This document shows positions 19,454 through 26,092 of a stretch of DNA of 64,000 bases, piece by piece. The DNA is from Bin80 sp026708685. GTDB taxonomy: Bacteria > Bacteroidota > Rhodothermia > Rhodothermales > Bin80. Within the stretch, counting starts at the first letter, position 1; each line of letters starts with the position of its first letter. Both the position numbers and the translations under genes were made by a program. The DNA is taken from NCBI GenBank assembly GCA_965200955.1, contig OZ241742.1, positions 2,666,001-2,730,000 on the forward strand, written 5' to 3'. The notes below the pieces were generated by a model. The model was not told the origin of the DNA. It made no database searches and saw nothing but the letters and a program-made list of their open reading frames with translations.

Positions 19454-21217
19454 ATGCTGATAGAGAAGATAAGTGATGATGAGCTGCTTCAGCGCTTATC
19501 ATTTGGTGAGGATCAACGCTGGGAGTTTAAGCAGATTCATTGTAAAGGTGATCAACCAGTGAGCCCAAAACGAGAAGACCTCGCAGATGAGATCATAGCA
19601 TTCGCTAATTCCGATGGTGGTACGCTACTGTGTGGAGTTACCGACGATGGTTATCTACAAGGAATGTCAAGCAAACAGATTGCTAACCTGAACCGTATTC
19701 TGTCTGATGTTTGTAGCGACTCAGTGGATCCACCTATCCGAATTCGTTGTTACCATAGAATGCTTGATGGAAACGCATTCTTACTCGTAGAAATTCCCAA
19801 GGGGACTTCAGCTCATGAGCGATCTAGTCGCGCATTTCTTCGAGTTGGAAACAGTAAACGACAACTCAGTGCGGATGAGAAATTACGACTTGCACAAATC
19901 CGTGCAAAAAGTCGATACCTTTGGTTTGATCAAACCCTAGTTCCTGATACAGGATTTTGCACTCTTTCGGAACGATTGTGGGAGCCATTACTCAGTTCAG
20001 AGGGGGCAATCAATCCTATGAAGGCTTTAATGAATCAAGGGCTTCTAGCAGAAGATGAAACGGGTACATGTAGAGCCACTATTGCTGGAATCCTTTTATG
20101 CACCAACTATCCCCAAGAGTGGTTTCCGCACGCAATGATTATGGCAACACTTTACAGAGGCAAGGATCGTGCTTCAGGTCAGTTGGATGCCCAAGAGATT
20201 GAAGGTCCACTCTACCAACAGATTTTTGATGGGTGCAGATTTGTAGCTCGGAATATGAGAGTTGCTTCACGTAAAACGCCAGCACGTGAAGATTTGCCCC
20301 AGTACAGTATGGTGGCTGTTTTTGAAGCCATTGTTAATGCAGTGATTCATCGTGATTACTCCATGTTTTCCAGTAGAATTCGGTTATCTATCTTTAAAAA
20401 TTGTTTGGAAATTGATTCACCCGGGCATCTTCCCAATGGAATGACCATTGAGTCCATGAACCTGAAGCAATCTACCCGTAACGAGACCCTTGCATCGGTT
20501 TTTACAAGATTACCAGTTGGTGATATCCCTGGATCTCACCATCGTAGAGCTCTCATGGAAAAGCGTGGTGATGGTGTATCCATCATCATGAAATCAACAC
20601 GTGAAACGAGTGGAATGGAGGCAAAATACAAGGTTGTTGATCAGAGCAATGTATTTTTAACGATTCCGGCTACCCAATTTGAGTTTACTCCCGATGAGGC
20701 GACCATTAAAGTACACTCTGGTTCAGAGCCGATTTTAGGAGTTGATGTATTGGTATTATTCCCAAATCATACATGGAAGCGATCAACTACGGATGAATCT
20801 GGTGGGACAGAGTTAGATCTGCATTCAACCCATCTTCCAATGACAGTCTATATTGCAGCAAAGGGATTTAGTGCTAAATTAGTTCGAGATTGGATTCCGC
20901 GTCAAGGTGGCTTAGTCGTTGAATTGAGTCCTCTAACTAATGGCGGAGCAGTCATCTTCCCAGAGGGCAATGGACGAATTTCAGGACTCTACGGTCAGGT
21001 AAACCCAATTCTTGACTCTCAAAGTAGGATGTATCTGTATGCAAGTAACATTGCGATTGAAGGCGGAAGACAGCAACCTGTTTACTTTCGTTATGGTAAG
21101 CCACTCAATTTAGTTGATTCATATGGTGTTGAAATGTCAATCACCATATTGAGCATCCATGGTCAGGCTGCACTCATTGAATACAGAAATGTCAAGGGCA
21201 CTCATCAAGCTGATTGA
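19454..21217 (+). CDS. AlbA_2 / HATPase protein with a beta-rich C-terminal extension
   Basis: A 587-residue paralogue of the 9935-11182 protein. The AlbA_2 domain (about 10-140: WEFKQIH, AFANSDGGTLLCGVTDDG) and ATPase domain (about 270-395: EAIVNAVIHRDYS, PGHLPNGMT, EKRGDGVSII) are conserved. Roughly residues 400-587 are extra: first an Ig/carboxypeptidase-regulatory-like stretch (IKVHSGSEPILGVDVLVLF, TTDESGGTELDL), then a beta-rich SH3-like end. Such tails are usually extracellular, yet there is no signal peptide or TM segment here. The role is unknown; a regulatory sensor or a defence protein are possibilities. A TATATTTG matching the Bacteroidota -7 consensus is at 19364-19371, without a clear -33 element. 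Confidence 0.7.
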   Translation: MLIEKISDDELLQRLSFGEDQRWEFKQIHCKGDQPVSPKREDLADEIIAFANSDGGTLLCGVTDDGYLQGMSSKQIANLNRILSDVCSDSVDPPIRIRCYHRMLDGNAFLLVEIPKGTSAHERSSRAFLRVGNSKRQLSADEKLRLAQIRAKSRYLWFDQTLVPDTGFCTLSERLWEPLLSSEGAINPMKALMNQGLLAEDETGTCRATIAGILLCTNYPQEWFPHAMIMATLYRGKDRASGQLDAQEIEGPLYQQIFDGCRFVARNMRVASRKTPAREDLPQYSMVAVFEAIVNAVIHRDYSMFSSRIRLSIFKNCLEIDSPGHLPNGMTIESMNLKQSTRNETLASVFTRLPVGDIPGSHHRRALMEKRGDGVSIIMKSTRETSGMEAKYKVVDQSNVFLTIPATQFEFTPDEATIKVHSGSEPILGVDVLVLFPNHTWKRSTTDESGGTELDLHSTHLPMTVYIAAKGFSAKLVRDWIPRQGGLVVELSPLTNGGAVIFPEGNGRISGLYGQVNPILDSQSRMYLYASNIAIEGGRQQPVYFRYGKPLNLVDSYGVEMSITILSIHGQAALIEYRNVKGTHQAD

Positions 21218-21528
21218 TCTTGTTTTTCAAGGGACGTTTCTGACGAGCACTTCCTATTGTGGCAAAATCTTAATGGAGAATTCGTTCACTCCTATATTCT
21301 GTTGTGATGTTCTTGAAAAGGCATGACCTATTCATGTATAGAGTGGAAAACTTGCTACTGAAAGGGGAGGATTCAAAATCTTTACCACCAAATGAATCAA
21401 CCTGATTGAGACTCAACGAAATTATTGTCCAAGTTTCTGCGTTAGTCATTGCATAATCTTGAGATGAGAAATGTGCTTTTCTCAAATATACCGTATATTA
21501 ACGGTCTACACTTAAAGTAATTTCTAAG
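21218..21528. other. Gap upstream of the McrB-like gene
   Basis: 311 nt. TTGAGA...TCTCAA (about 21459-21485) and ACCGT-ATATTA-ACGGT (21490-21505) are inverted repeats in the last 70 nt before the McrB-like start. Small reverse frames here lack coding character. Probably the promoter/operator region of the McrB-like gene. Confidence 0.35.
21490..21505. promoter_or_regulatory. Candidate operator ACCGT-N6-ACGGT
   Basis: A 5-bp inverted repeat centred about 31 nt before the ATG of the McrB-like gene, a plausible position for a repressor site or 5' leader hairpin. Confidence 0.3.
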
Positions 21529-23790
21529 ATGCCTAAACCCCAATTCAAGCATCCAGCTTACCGTGCTGCAGCCATTTGGCGTGAAAACTGCCTTCTTAAC
21601 AGTGGATCTGTTTTCACCGACCGTAATCTGTGGACCAAAGAAAAAATTGATCTTCTTCATAAGCATTACAATGAAGATATGGATCCTAGTAAGAAAGACT
21701 TCTTTGAGAAGTTAGAGATCCAGATCAGTGACGCTCCATCCTCAGTCATTCAACTTACAGCAGAAATGTTATGGGTGATGTATCTGTTTCCAACTCCAGA
21801 GTCTCTGAGTTATATGACAAAACTGGATCACATCAAAAAGGTGTGGAAATGGTCTAAAGAAGATTTCCCTAAGAAATCTTTTCTTCTTGATGATGCACTC
21901 ACATATGGATTGGGCAATCCCAGTGGATTTTGGAATGTGAAGCGTTGGAATGATTTGTATGATTTCATTGAACTGATAAAAGATTGGTCAACAATAGCAA
22001 ATGCAGAACGGAAACATCATCTTTCAGATCCATGGAATTTTGGAACATGGGTTGATAATGTTGTCCATCGTGAAACAACAACTATTCGGAATATATTGTT
22101 GAGTTTGCTTTTTCCAGATCACTTTGAACCCATTGCATACACCGAACATAAACGTCATATAGTTGAGGGGTTTATGGAGGAATTCCAACAGCCCCTGATG
22201 GATAATCAGGAACTCAGTACCATTGAAATTGATCAGAAGATCTTGGAAATACGAAGAAGACTCATAGATCAGGAAGGTGCCTCAGAATTCTTTGATTTTC
22301 ACGATAAACCATATATCTTCTTCTGGAAGGAAAAAACACACTTAAAACTAAGTGATCCTGAATCTCTTCAATGGTATTTAGAAACTTTCGGTAATGCTCA
22401 AGTATGGATCTATGCATGTGGTACCAAATCGGAAAGTTGGGACGAGATTCAGAAGAACAAGATGATTTCCTTACGCTGGGATCAACTTGGCGATCTACGA
22501 AACTATAAAAACCAACAGGAAATTACAGAACTCTTGAAAACTCCAAGAGGAACTAATTCAACCACAAATTCTCTGGCGTGCGAAGAGTTTACCAATAAGA
22601 TGAAGATCGGAGATCATATTTTGATCACGTATAAAGGGCTTACTATTCTTGGGTATGCAACGGTTGAATCGGATTACGAATTTCATGAAGATCGTTCTAC
22701 ATTCAAACATGTCCGTAGAATTCAATTGATTAAAACTGGAAACTGGAGAATTCCTCAATGCCGGTGCCTTCCCGTGAAAGTATTGACCCATTATAGTGAT
22801 GCTAAATTATGGCTCCAGTTTGGTTTTTGGCGTATGAACGGATCCTTTAATTCCTATTTTCGTGAAGATGCTCTGAAGGATCTCTTTATCTCAGAGAGTG
22901 ATTTTGATCACATCGTTCATACCTTAGAGCGTAAAAAGAACATCATTCTTCAAGGTCCTCCTGGGGTCGGGAAAACATTTATGGCGAAACGTATAGCCTA
23001 TTCCATCATCGGATACAAAGCACCAGAACGGGTAGGGATGGTTCAGTTTCACCAGAGTTATGCTTACGAAGATTTCATCCAAGGATTCAGACCTAAAGAG
23101 GGGGGAGGGTTTGAGCTTCGTAATGGAGTCTTCTATTCATTTTGTCAACAAGCATTAAAAAACCCTGATCTTCGTTATGTCTTCATCATTGATGAAATCA
23201 ATCGTGGAAATCTCTCCAAGATCTTCGGAGAATTAATGATGCTAATCGAGGCAGATAAACGAGATCCAGACTATGCAATCCCCTTGACGTACTATCACCA
23301 TAAGCAAGTTCCTACAGGTAAATGGAGTTGGTTTTCTGAGCAGAATATGCCTACGAATTCCTTCTTAACGGAATCATTTTATGTGCCGCCAAATCTTTTT
23401 CTGATTGGGATGATGAATACTGCGGATCGTTCTCTGGCTATGATTGATTATGCATTACGACGACGGTTTGCCTTTTATTTCTTGAAACCTGCCTTTGCCT
23501 CGGATTCATTCAGACGGTTCCTCCATCAGAAAGGGGTGAAGGATAGTCTTATCACCATGATTGTTGACAGATTTATAGCTCTGAATTCAACGATTGAAAA
23601 AGATCAGCATAGCTTGGGAGCTGGTTTTGAAATCGGTCATAGCTATTTCTGCCCCAATGATTCAGAACAAGATGTTGGTAGAGCTTGGTACGAATCTATT
23701 ATTCGTCAAGAAGTTGAACCGTTACTTCGTGAGTACTGGTTTGAAAATCCTAAACTGGTTGATAAAGAGGTCACAAAGTTGCTCCAATGA
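21529..23790 (+). CDS. McrB-like GTPase with EVE-like domain, no McrC partner
   Basis: A 753-residue AAA+ protein. The N-terminal 280 residues are helical and unassigned. About 290-425 resembles an EVE/PUA-like modified-base reader (AQVWIYACGTKSESW, KIGDHILITYKG). The motor follows: Walker A GPPGVGKT (476-483), Walker B IIDEINRG (D555, E556) and MMNTADRS (N630-S635), the McrB GTP-specificity signature, then DYALRRRFAF. In McrBC type IV restriction such a protein recognises modified DNA and drives the McrC nuclease. No mcrC follows: the next 276 nt are non-coding and the next gene is on the other strand. It may work alone, with a distant nuclease, or be a leftover. Confidence 0.8.
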   Translation: MPKPQFKHPAYRAAAIWRENCLLNSGSVFTDRNLWTKEKIDLLHKHYNEDMDPSKKDFFEKLEIQISDAPSSVIQLTAEMLWVMYLFPTPESLSYMTKLDHIKKVWKWSKEDFPKKSFLLDDALTYGLGNPSGFWNVKRWNDLYDFIELIKDWSTIANAERKHHLSDPWNFGTWVDNVVHRETTTIRNILLSLLFPDHFEPIAYTEHKRHIVEGFMEEFQQPLMDNQELSTIEIDQKILEIRRRLIDQEGASEFFDFHDKPYIFFWKEKTHLKLSDPESLQWYLETFGNAQVWIYACGTKSESWDEIQKNKMISLRWDQLGDLRNYKNQQEITELLKTPRGTNSTTNSLACEEFTNKMKIGDHILITYKGLTILGYATVESDYEFHEDRSTFKHVRRIQLIKTGNWRIPQCRCLPVKVLTHYSDAKLWLQFGFWRMNGSFNSYFREDALKDLFISESDFDHIVHTLERKKNIILQGPPGVGKTFMAKRIAYSIIGYKAPERVGMVQFHQSYAYEDFIQGFRPKEGGGFELRNGVFYSFCQQALKNPDLRYVFIIDEINRGNLSKIFGELMMLIEADKRDPDYAIPLTYYHHKQVPTGKWSWFSEQNMPTNSFLTESFYVPPNLFLIGMMNTADRSLAMIDYALRRRFAFYFLKPAFASDSFRRFLHQKGVKDSLITMIVDRFIALNSTIEKDQHSLGAGFEIGHSYFCPNDSEQDVGRAWYESIIRQEVEPLLREYWFENPKLVDKEVTKLLQ

Positions 23791-23894
23791 TGGTCATGGA
23801 CTTCCCCCATGAGAATCCAATTTTCACAGTGTGAAGATACTTACCATATGAAGACGAATCAATAAAAGATCTTTTTTTGAATTGGTTGATTTGC

Positions 23895-23914
23895 TGAGAT
23901 AAAAATCTCATTTT
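23895..23914 (+). terminator. Intrinsic terminator after the McrB-like gene
   Basis: TGAGAT-AAAA-ATCTCA hairpin followed by TTTT, about 105 nt after the stop codon and before the convergent DUF4276 remnant. The stem is AT-rich and short. Confidence 0.5.
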
Positions 23915-24066
23915 CCCATCACTTCTACTTCACAAATAGTCCATTTTCGTCCATATTCAATGAAGAGAGCGGCCTCACTTGAATACAGACCAATCAGTGG
24001 ATAGTGATAGATTATATTTCAATCCATTTGGGCATTACACAACCTTTCAATCCACTCCCTGAAATG

Positions 24067-24807
24067 TCAACATTTCGATAAAAGTACTGGCATTCCAATC
24101 CTTTCTGCTGTTACCGGACCGGAAGATTGTTTGTAGAACGGGTATTCTGGAACCGATTGTATAATCCTTTTTGATGGTGCAGTCAGTTTACCGTCATTAA
24201 TCAATTCTAGAGATTTGAATGTAGAGGTTGTTTCAGCTAGTTTGTTGATTTGGTCAATGAAACCTGGATGTTGCATTTGGAATTTCTGTATATCGGAGAA
24301 CAATAAAGTTTCAAACTCATAAAGCTGGATATAAGGAATAAACCTCCGATTGTCAATCTTTTCTGCTAACCATTTTTCAAGAGTATTTACCCGTTCATAA
24401 GGATCAATGATCTTAGATGACTGTTGATAACCAGGAAAATCTTCTGGAATCTGATATAAATCAAACATTGTAGTACATAGGGCAGTTTTGTCTTTCATGA
24501 TACATCTATGGATCTCTCTGTATGCGTGCCCAAATTTATTTAGCCCCCCTTTATGTGTGAGATGATGGCGATGTCGATCACGCCCCGTAGTAATCACTCG
24601 GGCCGTTACTTGAATAGAACGGTCTTCAAAGTATTTTCTCAGTACAGTAGAGCCGTTTGCAAAACCTACCTGCCAATTCTAAAAAATGCACCAATGGTGC
24701 TCCAGGGCAATATTTCTGCTGTAACGCTGAGGTTTTGCAAAAGCATCAGTATATACGAATTGTTCTTCGGTTTGCCCCTCCACAATAAAATGAACTCTAA
24801 CCCACAT
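24067..24807 (-). pseudogene. DUF4276 (TOPRIM-like) protein disrupted by a MITE-like insertion
   Basis: Starts at ATG 24807, overlapping the ATPase gene by 11 nt. The N-terminal segment VRVHFIVEGQTEEQFV carries the family's acidic VEGxTE motif. It then enters inserted sequence and hits TAG at 24679-24681. Downstream, in the same frame, RKYFEDRSIQV and TGRDRHRHHLTHKGGLNK lead to CTTMFDLYQIPEDFPGY, the conserved DUF4276 core, and a normal C-terminus. Deleting the 97-bp element (24650-24746) plus one 5-bp target copy gives EEQFVYTVLRKYFEDRS with no stop. The ancestral protein would be about 212 residues. DUF4276 proteins accompany AAA ATPases in predicted phage-defence pairs. Now presumably null unless the TAG is bypassed. 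Confidence 0.8.
24650..24746. mobile_element. 97-bp MITE-like palindromic insertion with 5-bp target duplication
   Basis: Near-terminal inverted repeats TTTGCAAAACCT (from 24656) and AGGTTTTGCAAA (to 24741) bracket an element with an internal perfect hairpin GCACC-AAT-GGTGC (24688-24700). It is flanked by CAGTA at 24645-24649 and 24747-24751. Removing the element and one CAGTA restores the interrupted DUF4276 reading frame, strong internal evidence for a real insertion. It encodes nothing and would need a transposase in trans. I did not see a second copy in the window. Confidence 0.75.
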
Positions 24808-25927
24808 TGGGGCGGCCTCCAATAATATTTTTTTCCCATAGTTCAGACAGGGAGTAATCCTCAAGCCATTCTTTAAGTGGAGCATGTTCAAGTCTACGAA
24901 ACACTGTCGCTCGTTCACGCCGTTCTACCACTACAACATCCTCGGGGAAGAAACAGTCCAATAACAGAACGGACTGAGTTGCTATGATCACTTGGGTTTT
25001 TAATGCAGCCGCATTGATCAGCCCCCCAATGACGCTTGTGGATAACGGGTGTAATCCTAATGCAGGTTCATCGATAATGAGAAGGCTTGGTAAGCGATCA
25101 GGTGGTTGTAAGAGGAGAGTGATTAGAGCAATAATACGCAGGAATCCATCCGATCCCTGAGCGGAATAGAATACTTCGTCCGAATGGTACTCCTTCCACC
25201 GTAACATAATAAAATCAAACTCTGGAACCAATTCAAAGTCAGAAAATTGAGGGAATAGGATGCGAATCGTATCTACGATGCGAATGTAATAAGGAGTATG
25301 ATGTACTTTCAGGCGGTAAAGAACAGCCGCGATATTACCCCCGTCTTCTTTGAGACCAATACTATCATTCACGGACCATTTCCGATGGATTCGTGAAGTA
25401 GAAGAGGTATTCTGAAATTGATAAACAATGGTTTGATTTAAGAAATTTAAAATCAATTCGGCGGTGGGATCTTTATAGTAGCCCCTGCGGATTTCAGGAT
25501 CTTGATGTCCACTACCCAGCGAAGTCCAGTTTTCCTGTTGATGTTGGTTTTTAGAGATTCGCCGATATTTTTCATCAGAAAAGAACAGTTTGCTCCTGTG
25601 ATCATGGTTGAGTTTGAAGAAATACTCATATTCTCCATCTGCCGTCTCCATCGTCAATTCTGCATTGATTTCATCGGTTTGATCCAGTCCGTCATGTACG
25701 AATTGACCCGCACCACCGTTTGATAAAATATAATGGGACAAATTTCCATGACCAGACATGGCCCAGTTGATCATCTGGAAAAATGAGAGAAAATTAGACT
25801 TTCCCGCACAATTCGGTCCAATCAAGACTGTCTTAGACAATGGATTGAAATCAGTCAGAGAATGGATCGTCTTGAATCCGTTCAGGGTAAGACGCTTAAG
25901 CCTATAATTTGATTGATCTATGGACAT
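24797..25927 (-). CDS. AAA (AAA_21/OLD-like) ATPase of a two-gene defence-type module
   Basis: A 376-residue SMC/ABC-type ATPase. Walker A is IGPNCAGKSNFL (about 36-47); the ABC-signature region is YSAQGSDGFLRIIAL; Walker B is LLIIDEPALGLHP; and an IIATQS switch follows. The fold matches stand-alone AAA_21 ATPases such as those paired with TOPRIM-like partners in OLD, RloA/RloB and PARIS-type systems. The downstream DUF4276 gene overlaps it by 11 nt, so the two form one module. The partner is broken by an insertion, which leaves the ATPase probably non-functional in defence or free for another role. The sensing trigger is unknown. Confidence 0.78.
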   Translation of the reverse strand: MSIDQSNYRLKRLTLNGFKTIHSLTDFNPLSKTVLIGPNCAGKSNFLSFFQMINWAMSGHGNLSHYILSNGGAGQFVHDGLDQTDEINAELTMETADGEYEYFFKLNHDHRSKLFFSDEKYRRISKNQHQQENWTSLGSGHQDPEIRRGYYKDPTAELILNFLNQTIVYQFQNTSSTSRIHRKWSVNDSIGLKEDGGNIAAVLYRLKVHHTPYYIRIVDTIRILFPQFSDFELVPEFDFIMLRWKEYHSDEVFYSAQGSDGFLRIIALITLLLQPPDRLPSLLIIDEPALGLHPLSTSVIGGLINAAALKTQVIIATQSVLLLDCFFPEDVVVVERRERATVFRRLEHAPLKEWLEDYSLSELWEKNIIGGRPNVG

Positions 25928-26092
25928 ACTACAAGAAAAGTTCCATGATTACAGACGTAACAGGCAACTCATGTTGAATCATACATGATCCCTACTGGTA
26001 CTTTGTATTGACCTCATCAAAATAATGAAGTGTTTTGAGTAGTGACAGATTTGTAAAGGGTCAATTCAACGAATCAAATCCATTTATACATC

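Noticed and set aside
21270..21485. 71-codon minus-strand frame before the McrB-like gene
   Set aside because: No coding character, and it overlaps probable promoter sequence.
23791..24066. McrC gene after the McrB-like gene
   Set aside because: The stretch is too short and has no open frame; the next coding sequence is the convergent DUF4276 remnant.
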